Source of the DNA: Clostridia bacterium
GTDB taxonomy: Bacteria; Bacillota; Clostridia; UBA1381; UBA9506
DNA length: 64,000 nt
Assembly (NCBI GenBank): GCA_017416855.1
Contig: JAFQAZ010000002.1
Span: forward strand, 110,321-174,320
Direction of reading: 5' to 3'
The stretch's first letter is position 1; each line of letters begins with the position of its first letter. Positions 43,813-53,400 of the stretch are shown here, one piece after another. The translations under genes were made by a program, and so were the position numbers. The notes beneath the pieces were generated by a model that saw only the letters and a program-made list of their open reading frames with translations, did not search any database and was not told the origin of the DNA.

Positions 43813-45809
43813 CCAAAACTGCCGGATTCTGCTTCGGCGTTGCCCGCGCAGTAGACAGCGCCTACCAGTGTTCTGAAAACAAGGATAAAAAATACTGCAC
43901 CTTAGGCCCTATTATTCACAATACCCAGGTGGTAAATGATTTAAAGGAAAAAGGAATTGACGTAATTCATTCTTTAGTTGAACGGCCGGAAGATGCCATC
44001 GTCATCATCCGTACCCACGGTGTGCCGGAAGCACTTTACCGTGAGATGGAAGAACAAGGGATTGAATATCTGGATTTAACCTGCCCTTTTGTTAAAAAGA
44101 TTCACAATCTGGTGAGCAAGCATTACAAAGAAGGCTATCAAATTATTATCATTGGCGATAAAAACCATCCTGAGGTTGCTGGCATTAACGGTTGGTGCGA
44201 GAATTCTGCCATCATTATTGAGGATTTAGACCAGGCAGAAGCCCTTTTACCTATAGAAAAAAAGGTGTGTATCGTAGCTCAGACTACATTTAATCAAAAT
44301 ATTTATAAAAAAATCATATTTTTTTTAAAAAAAACTTGCCAAAACCATACTATATTTGATACAATATGTAGTGCGACTGAAGAAAGACAAGCTGAATCCC
44401 GTGAGCTGGCACAAACGGTTGACGTTATGCTGGTGCTGGGAGGGCAAAACAGCTCGAACACTCAAAAGCTGTATCAGATTTGTAAGAGCGTTTGTCCGGA
44501 GGCCTATTGTGCAGAGTCCATTGATGCGCTGGGCAGCCTTTCGCCCTTTCAAAATAAAAAAGTCGGAATTACTGCCGGTGCTTCAACACCTGCAGTCATA
44601 ATCAAGGAGGCTATCAACAAAATGGAAAACCAAGAGAAAGACTTTGCAACATTATTAGAAGAATCCTTAAAAGCGATTCACACCGGTGATGTTGTAACAG
44701 GTACCGTAATCGAAGTAGGCCCCACAGAGGTTATTGTGGACTTAGGCGTAAAGCAGGACGGTATCATCCCCGCATCTGAAATTTCAGATGACCCCAACTT
44801 AACCCCGGAGGATATTGTTAAAGTAGGAGATGAAATTCAGGGTTTCGTTGTCCGTGTTAACGACGTGGAAGGCAAAATTACACTTTCCAAAAAGAAGCTG
44901 GATTCCTATAAAACATGGGACGCTATCGTAAAAGCTTCTGAAGAAGGTACCATTCTGGAAGGAAAAGTGGACGGCGTTGTAAACGGCGGCGTAATCGTTA
45001 CATATAAGAGTTTCCGCGTATTTGTCCCCGCTTCTTTAGCGAATGACCGTTACCTTTCTGATTTAAACGAACTGGTTGGTAAGGTTGTTCCCTTTAAGAT
45101 CATTGACATCAACGAAAGAAGAAGACGGATCGTTGGTAACATTAAAACTGTTTTAACTGCACAGAAGCAGGAACTGGAAGGCGCTTTCTGGGCTGAAGCT
45201 GAAGTTGGCAAGAAATATACCGGTATTGTAAAATCCTTAACAAGCTTTGGTGTATTCGTTGACATCGGCGGTGTTGACGGTTTAGTTCACATTTCTGAAC
45301 TGAGCTGGTCCAGAATCAAACATCCTTCCGATGTTGTCAGCGTTGGTGACAGCATTGAAGTTTACATCAAAGATATTAACGAAGAAACCAAGAAAATTTC
45401 TCTGGGTTACAAAAACCCTGCAGAAAATCCTTGGGAAATCGCTAAAGCTAAATTAAACGCAGGCGATGTGGTTAAGGTTAAAATCGTTCGTATGCTTCCC
45501 TTCGGCGCATTCGCTGAAATCCTGCCCACCGTTGACGGTTTAATTCACATTTCTCAGATTGCCAACAAGCGCATCGAAAAGCCCCAGGACGAGCTTTCCA
45601 TCGGCCAGGAAGTTGATGCTAAGATTGTTGACATTGACTGGGAAAACAAGAAGATTGCTCTGAGCATTCGTGCACTGCTGCCCGAACCGGAAGTTGCTCC
45701 CGTAGAAGAAGCCGCTGAAGCTGCTGAAGATGCTGAGCCCACTTCTTACACCGAAGAAGTTTCTTCCACCATCGGCGATGCTGTTGGCGTTGAAACAACT
45801 GAAGAATAA
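43797..45809 (+). CDS. ispH-rpsA: Bifunctional IspH (HMBPP reductase) / ribosomal protein S1
   Basis: A 670-residue fusion common in Clostridia. Residues 1-275 are 4-hydroxy-3-methylbut-2-enyl diphosphate reductase, the last step of the MEP isoprenoid pathway, with iron-sulfur ligands C12, C96 and C191 and the IRTHGVPE and NTQVVNDL motifs. Residues 290-640 contain four S1 RNA-binding domains (for example SFGVFVDIGGVDGLVHISELSW), as in ribosomal protein S1. The tail is Glu/Ala rich. At the junction an in-frame ATG (44622, codon 276) follows AAGGAGG by 11 bases, and a promoter-like sequence lies 250 bases before it, so S1 may also be made alone. Last gene of the murJ array. Confidence 0.95.
   Translation: MDITVAKTAGFCFGVARAVDSAYQCSENKDKKYCTLGPIIHNTQVVNDLKEKGIDVIHSLVERPEDAIVIIRTHGVPEALYREMEEQGIEYLDLTCPFVKKIHNLVSKHYKEGYQIIIIGDKNHPEVAGINGWCENSAIIIEDLDQAEALLPIEKKVCIVAQTTFNQNIYKKIIFFLKKTCQNHTIFDTICSATEERQAESRELAQTVDVMLVLGGQNSSNTQKLYQICKSVCPEAYCAESIDALGSLSPFQNKKVGITAGASTPAVIIKEAINKMENQEKDFATLLEESLKAIHTGDVVTGTVIEVGPTEVIVDLGVKQDGIIPASEISDDPNLTPEDIVKVGDEIQGFVVRVNDVEGKITLSKKKLDSYKTWDAIVKASEEGTILEGKVDGVVNGGVIVTYKSFRVFVPASLANDRYLSDLNELVGKVVPFKIIDINERRRRIVGNIKTVLTAQKQELEGAFWAEAEVGKKYTGIVKSLTSFGVFVDIGGVDGLVHISELSWSRIKHPSDVVSVGDSIEVYIKDINEETKKISLGYKNPAENPWEIAKAKLNAGDVVKVKIVRMLPFGAFAEILPTVDGLIHISQIANKRIEKPQDELSIGQEVDAKIVDIDWENKKIALSIRALLPEPEVAPVEEAAEAAEDAEPTSYTEEVSSTIGDAVGVETTEE
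44336..44365 (+). promoter_or_regulatory. Promoter-like sequence inside the ispH part
   Basis: TTGCCA (44336-44341), 18-bp spacer, TACAAT (44360-44365), immediately preceded by an A/T island with runs T8 and A8 (44319-44334). It could drive transcription of the S1 half from the internal start at 44622. Confidence 0.4.
44604..44624 (+). promoter_or_regulatory. Internal ribosome site and start codon for the S1 half
   Basis: AAGGAGG (44604-44610) and an in-frame ATG (44622-44624) 11 bases later fall exactly between the IspH and S1 modules. The resulting 395-residue product would begin MENQEKDFATLLEESLKAIH, like a free-standing S1 protein. Confidence 0.45.
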
Positions 45810-45822
45810 GTTTAAAATTTTT

Positions 45823-45857
45823 AACGGACCTGCCAAAATGGCAGGTCCGTTTTTTGT
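45823..45857 (+). terminator. Terminator after ispH-rpsA
   Basis: Stem AACGGACCTGCC / GGCAGGTCCGTT with loop AAAAT and a run of T. It closes the 16-gene array. Confidence 0.92.
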
Positions 45858-45906
45858 TTTCTTTAATACAGTTTATATAAAAACTGCAAAATTCTCAATT
45901 TTAATA

Positions 45907-45935
45907 TTGAATATTTATGAAACCTAATGTATAAT
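45907..45935 (+). promoter_or_regulatory. Promoter of hisZ-hisG-hisH-yfcE
   Basis: TTGAAT (45907-45912), 17-bp spacer, TATAAT (45930-45935). Confidence 0.75.
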
Positions 45936-45973
45936 AAAAGAGTTAACTACTTTTTTACCATCAGGAGGCTATT

Positions 45974-47281
45974 ATGGCAGATTGGAAACTTTACACACCG
46001 GAGGGAACGCAGGATATTCTGCCCCGTCAGTGTGCTGATAAAATGAAAATGGAGTCCGCTATCAGCGAAGTCTTTGAAGGCTTTGGCTATCAGGTGGTGG
46101 AAACCCCTGTTTTGCAGTTTTATGATGCATTCGATACCCAGAGCGGCAAAATTCCTCAGGAAATGATGTTTAAGCTCTTTGATGCACAGGGTCGCATTTT
46201 AGTTCTGCGCCCGGACATTACCACCTGTCTTGCCCGTATGGTAGCTTCTAAATTAGATGACGGCGTATATCCCAAGCGCCTGTATTACTGCGGCAAGGTT
46301 TTCCGCTTTATTGATGAGTTTGCTTCCGGTCAGCGTGAATTCTGTCAGGCCGGCATTGAGCTTTTCGGTGCTAAAAGTGATGCTGCCGATGCTGAAGTCA
46401 TTGCCTGTGCCATTGAATCCCTCTTTGCCACCGGCTTAGAGCGGTTCCAGATAGAAATCGGCCAGGTGGAATTTTATAAGGCTGTTGTCTCTCAGGCAGG
46501 CCTTGATGATGTTGAAACAGAAGAGCTCCGTGCTTTAATTGATAAAAAAGATGCCTTAGCCATCAGCGAATTTGTTAAGGATAAAAAGATTGAAAAAGGC
46601 CTGGCACAGTTGTTGGAAGAACTGCCTACCCTTTTTGGCGGCATTGATGTGCTGGAACGCTTAGACCGTTCTTTGTTGAATGAGCAAGCCTTAGAAGCGT
46701 TAGACAATCTGAAAAATATTTATACCTTGCTTGTCGGCTACGGCTACGAGGATTACATTTCTATCGACCTGTCTTTGGTACAGGGCATTAACCGTTACAC
46801 CGGTATGATTTTTAAAGGCATTACCCACGGCATTGGCTACTCTGTTTGTGCCGGCGGTCGTTACGACGGTTTAACCGGCGATTTCGGCAACAGCTTAAGC
46901 GCTGTTGGTATGGCCATCGGTACCGACCGTTTGTTAACGGTTCTGTCTCGTCAGAATCTATTAGACCCGGCCACCGGTTCCGAATTTTTGGTTGCCGGCA
47001 AGGATACTGCACTCTGCTATCAGGTAGCCACCGCTCTGCGTGATTGCGGTTATAGTGTTCAGCAGGCACTTTGCGGTGAATCAGAAGCCGAGTTAAAGAC
47101 CTATGCCAAGGCAAATGATATCCAGGGCGTTCTCACCGTTGTGGATGATAACACCGCCTCCATTTACAATCTGGAGTTGGATGAAACTACAGAGGTGGAT
47201 TTAAACGAATTACTCGCCGAGGATGACTGCCATTGTCACGACGAGGATTGCCACTGTGATGACTGTAACGGAAAGGACTGA
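45974..47281 (+). CDS. hisZ: ATP phosphoribosyltransferase regulatory subunit HisZ
   Basis: Histidyl-tRNA synthetase-like paralog that forms a complex with the short form of HisG and confers histidine feedback inhibition. The 435 residues show class II motifs (YTPEGTQDILPRQC, PVLQFYDAFD, LRPDITTCLARMVASK) and GGRYDGLTGDFG, but not the anticodon-binding domain. The last 18 residues form an unusual Cys/His/Asp cluster (C419, H420, C421, H422, C426, H427, C428, C431). The ATG follows AGGAGG. It is next to short-form hisG, which needs HisZ for activity. Confidence 0.92.
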   Translation: MADWKLYTPEGTQDILPRQCADKMKMESAISEVFEGFGYQVVETPVLQFYDAFDTQSGKIPQEMMFKLFDAQGRILVLRPDITTCLARMVASKLDDGVYPKRLYYCGKVFRFIDEFASGQREFCQAGIELFGAKSDAADAEVIACAIESLFATGLERFQIEIGQVEFYKAVVSQAGLDDVETEELRALIDKKDALAISEFVKDKKIEKGLAQLLEELPTLFGGIDVLERLDRSLLNEQALEALDNLKNIYTLLVGYGYEDYISIDLSLVQGINRYTGMIFKGITHGIGYSVCAGGRYDGLTGDFGNSLSAVGMAIGTDRLLTVLSRQNLLDPATGSEFLVAGKDTALCYQVATALRDCGYSVQQALCGESEAELKTYAKANDIQGVLTVVDDNTASIYNLELDETTEVDLNELLAEDDCHCHDEDCHCDDCNGKD

Positions 47282-47287
47282 AATGAA

Positions 47288-47926
47288 ATGGAATATATTA
47301 CAATTGCTTTAGCCAAAGGCCGTTTGGCTGATTTAACCGTTGACCTTTTGGAACAGGCCGGATTGGATGTTCACGAACTGCGCGAAAAATCCCGTAAGCT
47401 GATTTTCACAGATGAAAAGAACAAGTTTAAGTTCATTCTGGTGAAAGCCAGCGACGTACCCACTTATGTGGAATACGGTGCGGCTGATATCGGCGTTGTG
47501 GGCCGTGATACCCTGCTGGAGGCCGGCAAAGATATGTATGAAATGATTAACTTAGGCTTTGGCGCCTGCCGTATGTGCGTAGCCGGCCCCAAAGAGCTGG
47601 CCGGACAATTAGACGAAATTCACAATATGCGCGTAGCCACTAAATACACACAGATTGCTAAAAACTATTATCACCATGTGAAAAAGCAGTCTGTTGAAAT
47701 TATCAAGCTCCATGGTTCTGTAGAACTGGCTCCTCTGGTTGGTCTTTCTGAAGTGATTGTAGATATTGTGGAGAGTGGCAAAACTTTAAAGGAAAACGGC
47801 TTAGAGGTGTTGGAAGAGGTTTGCGATTTATCTGCCCGTCTGGTTGTGAACCGTGTTAGCATGAAAATGGAATCGAAACGAATTTTAAACCTTGTCAACA
47901 CCATTAAAACTCTTTTGGCACAGTGA
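47288..47926 (+). CDS. hisG: ATP phosphoribosyltransferase catalytic subunit (short form)
   Basis: First enzyme of histidine synthesis, joining ATP and PRPP. The 212 residues match the short HisG form: [42 protein letters not shown], and the PRPP-binding [46 protein letters not shown]. The C-terminal regulatory domain is missing, as expected in partnership with hisZ. Confidence 0.96.
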   Translation: MEYITIALAKGRLADLTVDLLEQAGLDVHELREKSRKLIFTDEKNKFKFILVKASDVPTYVEYGAADIGVVGRDTLLEAGKDMYEMINLGFGACRMCVAGPKELAGQLDEIHNMRVATKYTQIAKNYYHHVKKQSVEIIKLHGSVELAPLVGLSEVIVDIVESGKTLKENGLEVLEEVCDLSARLVVNRVSMKMESKRILNLVNTIKTLLAQ

Positions 47927-47935
47927 GGTACATAG

Positions 47936-48541
47936 ATGATTGCAATTATAAATTACGACGCCGGCAACCTGCGCAGCGTTGAAAAAGCATTTTTATATTT
48001 AGGAGAAGCGGTTACCGTTACGGCTGACCCGAAAGAAATCCTTTCCGCAGACCGTGTGGTGCTCCCCGGTGTGGGTGCTTATCGCGATGCGATGGATAAA
48101 TTGAAAAACGCTGACTTAGTGGGTGTTGTGAAAGAAGTTATTGATAAACAAACACCCTTTTTGGGCATTTGTTTGGGTATGCAGTTAATGTACGATTACA
48201 GCGAAGAAGGCGACGCCGAAGGTCTGGGTATTTTAAAAGGTATCGTGAAACGCTTCCCTGCTGAATCTGGGCTAAAAATCCCTCAGATTGGTTGGAATCA
48301 GCTGGAGGTACAGAAGGAATCCCTTTTGCTCAAAGGTGCAGAGTCTGCTCCCTTTGTTTATTTTGTTCATTCTTATTATGTAGATGCTGAGGATAAAAGC
48401 ACCGTCTCCGCTACGGTGACCTATGGTGCCAAAGCTGATGTATTGGTGGAGACAGAGAACATTCACTTAACCCAGTTTCATCCCGAAAAAAGCAGCAGCG
48501 CAGGCCTTTTGATGCTAAAGAATTTTGCAACCGGAGAATAA
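47936..48541 (+). CDS. hisH: Imidazole glycerol phosphate synthase glutaminase subunit HisH
   Basis: Class I glutamine amidotransferase that supplies ammonia to HisF in histidine synthesis. The 201 residues carry catalytic C79 in GICLGMQLMY and the His/Glu pair in FHPEKSS, plus the Y-x-V-H-S-Y-like segment FVYFVHSYYV. HisF, HisA and other his genes are not adjacent, so the synthase partner must be encoded elsewhere. Confidence 0.94.
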   Translation: MIAIINYDAGNLRSVEKAFLYLGEAVTVTADPKEILSADRVVLPGVGAYRDAMDKLKNADLVGVVKEVIDKQTPFLGICLGMQLMYDYSEEGDAEGLGILKGIVKRFPAESGLKIPQIGWNQLEVQKESLLLKGAESAPFVYFVHSYYVDAEDKSTVSATVTYGAKADVLVETENIHLTQFHPEKSSSAGLLMLKNFATGE

Positions 48542-48544
48542 ACC

Positions 48545-49012
48545 ATGAAAATTTTACTGCTCAGCGATACCCACGGCGATGTTCTGCGCATTGATGAGGT
48601 TTTAGACGAATGCGGCAAGCCGGATTTGATTATCCATTGTGGGGATATCGATTCAGATTGTGATTATATTGAAAGAATCATTCCTGCCGATGTGGCCTTT
48701 TTATCTGTCCGTGGCAACAACGACTGGCACTCAGAAAGACCCTACTCTATGGTGCAGGAATTGGATGGAATTCGCTTTTATATCACCCACGGTCACCGTG
48801 AAAAAGTCAAAACAGGCTCAGACAGCCTCATAAGAGCCGCTAAAATGCAAAATTGCACCGTTGCCCTACACGGACATACCCACAGACCGTTACACACCAC
48901 AGAAGACGGAATTCAGGTGATTAACCCCGGTGCTCTGTCCTATCCCGTTACATCATATGCTGTTTTATATACAGACAATGGAAAACTGACAGTGTATTTA
49001 AAGAAAATCTGA
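48545..49012 (+). CDS. YfcE/MJ0936 family metallophosphoesterase
   Basis: A 155-residue calcineurin-like phosphodiesterase with dimetal ligands visible in LLLSDTHGD, HCGDIDSD, VRGNNDW, THGHREKV and LHGHTHRP. Related enzymes hydrolyse phosphodiesters in vitro; the natural substrate is unknown. The GGAG of its ribosome site overlaps the end of hisH, so it is probably translated from the his transcript although not part of the pathway. Confidence 0.9.
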   Translation: MKILLLSDTHGDVLRIDEVLDECGKPDLIIHCGDIDSDCDYIERIIPADVAFLSVRGNNDWHSERPYSMVQELDGIRFYITHGHREKVKTGSDSLIRAAKMQNCTVALHGHTHRPLHTTEDGIQVINPGALSYPVTSYAVLYTDNGKLTVYLKKI

Positions 49013-49056
49013 GTACAAAAAATCCCTTTGCTTAATAGCAAAGGGATTTTTTGTAC
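49013..49056. terminator. Bidirectional terminator
   Basis: A 19-pair stem with arms 49013-49031 and 49038-49056 (core ATCCCTTTGC / GCAAAGGGAT) and loop TTAATA. It lies between converging genes. Confidence 0.9.
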
Positions 49057-50078
49057 TATTCTAAAACATAAATTCTGGCTGGCCTGCGTCCAAACTGAAT
49101 GCATTCGGAATATGAGTTGTAGAACAAGTCAATTTTCTTGCCTTTAATGAGTCCTCCGGTGTCGCCGGCAATGGCATAACCATATGTCCAGGAACCGTCA
49201 ACTGCTTCAATATAGAGCTTAGAACCCATAGGAATCACGCGAGGGTCAACAGCAATAATGCCGTAAGCCGCCACTTTACCGGATGCGGTTCTGGCACCAC
49301 TGCGAGCCGTATAAGCCGTTGCTGTGCCGTCAATCACTTCTTTAACCTTTAATTCTTCTGCAGAAACAGCAACAATTTTAGAACCCTGAACGCCTTTTTC
49401 AATCACCCGGTCAACAGGTTCTTTCGTCACAGTGCGTGAAACAGCTTCACGGGCAATTTCAACACCGTCACGAGTAATTACCTTATAGGTTACATCCTCA
49501 CTGCCATCCTCACCTTCCTGCAGTATAACAGAATGGTTAGAACGAGCTTCATAGTTCGGTTTCATAACTGTTGTTCTTGCAATACTTTCGGTGCGAATCT
49601 CTTCTGAAACGCAAACACGGGCAATGTTAACCTTCATTCCTTCAGAAACCGGTGTTTCCAAAGCAGGAAAAATTTCATCATATTCATTCATAACCACGCC
49701 ACAGTCTGCAAGGGCATCTGATAAAATGGTTTCACAGCTATAAAGGTTCCGGGTTGTCCCATCAACCGTTAAAACAAATCTTTTAGCACGTTCAATCACA
49801 ACTTCATCATTTTGGCGGAGTACTGAATCCAACGGCATTGAAATTCTGTCACCTGGACGAAGGCTGACGTTCTGCTCTGCCAGAAATTCTTCAACATAAA
49901 TCCGGCTGGTATTCACACTCACTTCGCGGCCGTCAACTTTAAGGATAACATCTTTGGGAACAACAAAACCGATCATGGTAATGCTGACTGCAAAAATCAT
50001 AAACAATGTACAAATGGTTACCAGTATGTTGTGGCGCGGAAATTTCTTAAGCTTGTTAAACTTTTCCATCAAGTTCAT
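49056..50078 (-). CDS. YabE-like protein with DUF348, G5 and 3D domains
   Basis: A 340-residue surface protein of the YabE/Sps2-like type. It has a membrane anchor (residues 18-43), two DUF348 ubiquitin-like repeats (VDGREVSVNTSRIYVEEFL and VDGTTRNLYSCETILSDAL), a G5 domain (about residues 180-250), and a C-terminal 3D domain with the catalytic-type aspartates in IAVDPRVIPMG, AGDTGG and KIDLFY. 3D domains resemble lytic transglycosylases, so a role in peptidoglycan remodelling is likely. The promoter lies about 110 bases upstream. Confidence 0.9.
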   Translation of the reverse strand: MNLMEKFNKLKKFPRHNILVTICTLFMIFAVSITMIGFVVPKDVILKVDGREVSVNTSRIYVEEFLAEQNVSLRPGDRISMPLDSVLRQNDEVVIERAKRFVLTVDGTTRNLYSCETILSDALADCGVVMNEYDEIFPALETPVSEGMKVNIARVCVSEEIRTESIARTTVMKPNYEARSNHSVILQEGEDGSEDVTYKVITRDGVEIAREAVSRTVTKEPVDRVIEKGVQGSKIVAVSAEELKVKEVIDGTATAYTARSGARTASGKVAAYGIIAVDPRVIPMGSKLYIEAVDGSWTYGYAIAGDTGGLIKGKKIDLFYNSYSECIQFGRRPARIYVLE

Positions 50079-50185
50079 TCTAACACTTCCTCTCTTTTTT
50101 ATCTTATGAAAAAAAGTTAAGAAAATTCATAAAACTTATAACAAAATTATTACAAAATTATTTCATTTTTCAAAGCGCACGGACT

Positions 50186-50214
50186 ATTATAAAACATTTT
50201 CGGTCAAAAGTCAA
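50186..50214 (-). promoter_or_regulatory. Promoter of the YabE-like gene
   Basis: TTGACT (50214-50209), 17-bp spacer, TATAAT (50191-50186) on the minus strand. The 389-bp divergent gap 50079-50467 holds this promoter and that of addB; the remainder is A/T-rich and I see no gene in it. Confidence 0.8.
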
Positions 50215-50366
50215 ACATTTTTATCATTTTGAGCAGATTTCATTCATACATTTTTTTCCATTTCTATATGATGACCCATTTCAAACCCCCACCTGACAAC
50301 GAATACGCAAAAAACAGTTAAATTTTTCCAATTTTTCGCATTTTTCCGTTTTTTGCTTTATTTTCA

Positions 50367-50395
50367 TTGACCAAACAGCCTGAATATGATAAAAT
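50367..50395 (+). promoter_or_regulatory. Promoter of addB
   Basis: TTGACC (50367-50372), 17-bp spacer, TAAAAT (50390-50395). Confidence 0.7.
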
Positions 50396-50467
50396 TATAG
50401 AAAAATTTTAATGTTTTTTCTTTGATTTTTTAGCGTAATCAAGCAATGATTCGGGAGGTAATTTGTT

Positions 50468-53400
50468 TTGTCCTTAACTGTAATTTTCGGTGAAGCCGGA
50501 ACAGGCAAAAGTGAATATTGTACTACCTCAATGCTCTCCCTTGCAAAAAAAGGCGCAAAGGTTTTGATGATTGTTCCTGAGCAGTTCGCCCATGCCGCCG
50601 AAAGTTATTTGCTTGAAAAAAACGGTTTTCTTTCTGAAGATATTCAAGCAACTTCCTTTAAGCGTTTGGCTCAAAAAATGTTGCGGAACGCCGGAATGTT
50701 GAATAATTCCGTCAGCCGTATAGGAAAAAGCATGTTGCTCGCCCGTGCGGTTTTACAAAATGCCGATTCTCTTGTTTTATACCAGAACTCTGCTGCAAAG
50801 CCCGGCTTTATTGACGCTATGCTGAGCTTCATCTCTGAGTGTAAACGCTCCGGCATCACCCCTTCTATGCTGACTGAGAACATTAACATGAACACAGAAA
50901 ATGACTATTTAGCTTTAAAATTAAAAGAGCTTTCTATTATATATAGTACATATCAGGATTTATTGTCTAAAGACCTGACAGATAGTGACGACTATCTTGC
51001 AATGTTATCTGAATACATTCTGGACTCCCATACCTTCCAGGGGGATTATATTTTCATTGATGAATTCTTCCGGTTTACACCGGCAGAACTGAGCTGCATC
51101 CGGGCATTTTTATTGTCCGGCGCACACGTATTTGTTACTTTAGGTGCCAAAAACCAATCGGCTGCCGGTATTTTTGAACCTGTGGTTCAAACTGCAAAAG
51201 CATTGGAAATAATGGCTAAAAATGAAGGAATCCCGGTGAATCCGCCAATCTGCTTAACAGAGAAACATCGCTTTGAATCGGTTCCTGATCTGGCACATTT
51301 TGAAAATGAATACCATCGGTTTTCCCATCGTGAATATGCTGATGCTACAAAAAACCTTTCCTTATATATAACACAAAATCCTTACACCGAAACTCAACTG
51401 TTGGCGGCCAACATTTGTCGTGCCGTAAAAGAAAGAGGATTGCACTATCGTGATATTGCCATTATTGCAGGAAATACCGATATATATTCCGATATGATTA
51501 AAACTGTCTTCCCTGCTTATGACATTCCGGTGTTTATTGACAAGAAACGTTCTCTTTTATCGCACCCTATAATTATTATGTTGTTTTCGCTCCTAGAGTT
51601 AATGTCACGCGGTGTCGAAACCGAGGCGTTACTTGCCTTTGCTAAAACCGGCTACAGTCCCTTAACCCGCGACGAAACAGATATATTGGAAAACTTCGCC
51701 CTGGCCGGCCGCCTGCATAAGCAGGACTGGCTGAATGACGAGCGTTTTCTCCAGAGGGCTGATTCTGTTTTTTACGAAACAGAAAGCATGGATGAGACCA
51801 ATGCCGAAAATGCCGAGCAGATTCTTGAGATCCGCAATCGGTTACTTGCTCCCCTGCTTTCTTTGCGGACATCTCTTTCACAAAGCCGTTTACTAAAAGA
51901 CCGCGCCTCTGCCATCTTTACTTTCTTCGAAGATATTGCTTTATATCAGAAGGTTTCTGACGAAATCAAACATTTCGAAGAAGAAGGCCAACATCAGAAT
52001 GCCGAAGAGTTAGGTGAAATTTTCAATCTATTAATCGGTCTTTTAGATGAACTGGTGAACTGTCTTGGCAATGAAAAAATTGGCATGACCCGGCTGACCT
52101 CTATTATTTCTGCGGGTTTATCACAATGTGAAATTGCTACCATTCCGCCGGGTAATGATCATGTCTTTTTCGGTGATCTCAGCCGTTCGTTAATCAAAAA
52201 TGTGAAAGCCTTATTTGTTGTTGGCGTCAACGATGCTGCTTTTCCGCCCCAGGCTCCTCAGGAGGGAATTCTAAAAGATACAGAGCGTGCTGTTTTAACC
52301 CAGCAGGGATTAGATCCGGGACCGGATAGCAAAAAAATCACCCTGCACAACCAATTTGTTATGTATAATGCCCTGTGTGCTTCCAGCGGTTCTCTCACCT
52401 TCAGTTATCCGGTGGCCGATGTGGAAGGCAAAGGTCTTCGACCTGCTCCGCTGATTCAGAGACTGCGGAAAATTTTTCCCAGACTCACTGTGTCTGATTA
52501 TTTAATTCAGGAACCGGAAGCAGATAGAATTGTCGCTGGGCTTTCCTCCGGCTGGCAATATATGCTGGAGCATTTTAACGAAAACACAAGTGTGGTTCGT
52601 TCGTTAAAGAAACTATTTGAAAATCATGAGGATTATCGTGAACGATATCAGGCTCTTTTGCGCAGCCGGGATTATAAAACCCGTAAACTGCTTCTTTCTG
52701 ACAAAATGGCAACCTCTTTGTATGGAAGAACACTGTATAGTAGTGTCACACGACTGGAAAAGTTTTCATCCTGTCCCTTTGCTTACTTTTTACAATATGG
52801 TTTAAAGGCCAAAGAGCGGAAAATTTTGAAGATTGATACGCCGGACATCGGCAGTCTGCTCCACCGTCTTGTTGAACTTGCATCTAAACGCATTGTGGAG
52901 GAAGGAAAGAGCTTTGGTGCCCTTTCTGATGAAGATATAACCCACATAGCTGAAACAACTGTGGATGAGCTTCTCTCCACCCTGTTCATCAGCAAATTAT
53001 ATACCGAAAACCGCTTATCAGCTCTGGTCACCAGATTAAAAGCGTTGGTTGGTAAAATGTTGCAGATCATTTGCACACATATCAGACGTGGTGAATTTGA
53101 ACCCTGTGCCTTTGAGGTTTCTTTTTCTGAAAACGGTGAAATTCCACCGGTAACCATAAACCTCCCCACCGGCGAAAAAATTGTTTTGGTTGGCAAAATT
53201 GACCGAATCGATGCCGTAAAAAAAGAAGCTTCTGTTTATATTAAAATTATTGACTACAAAACCGGCAATAAAGACTTTAAACTCAGCGAAATTTATAGCG
53301 GTCTTTCCCTGCAGCTGGCAATCTATTTAACAGCTGTTACTGAAGGCAGCGAGGCTTTGCTGGGGGATAAGGCAATGCCTGCCGGTATGTTCTATTTCCG

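Noticed and set aside
44319..44334. T8 and A8 runs in ispH as a phase-variation or frameshift site
   Set aside because: The frame is intact through the conserved C191 region and the fusion is essential, so slippage control is unlikely; an upstream element for an internal promoter is the better idea.
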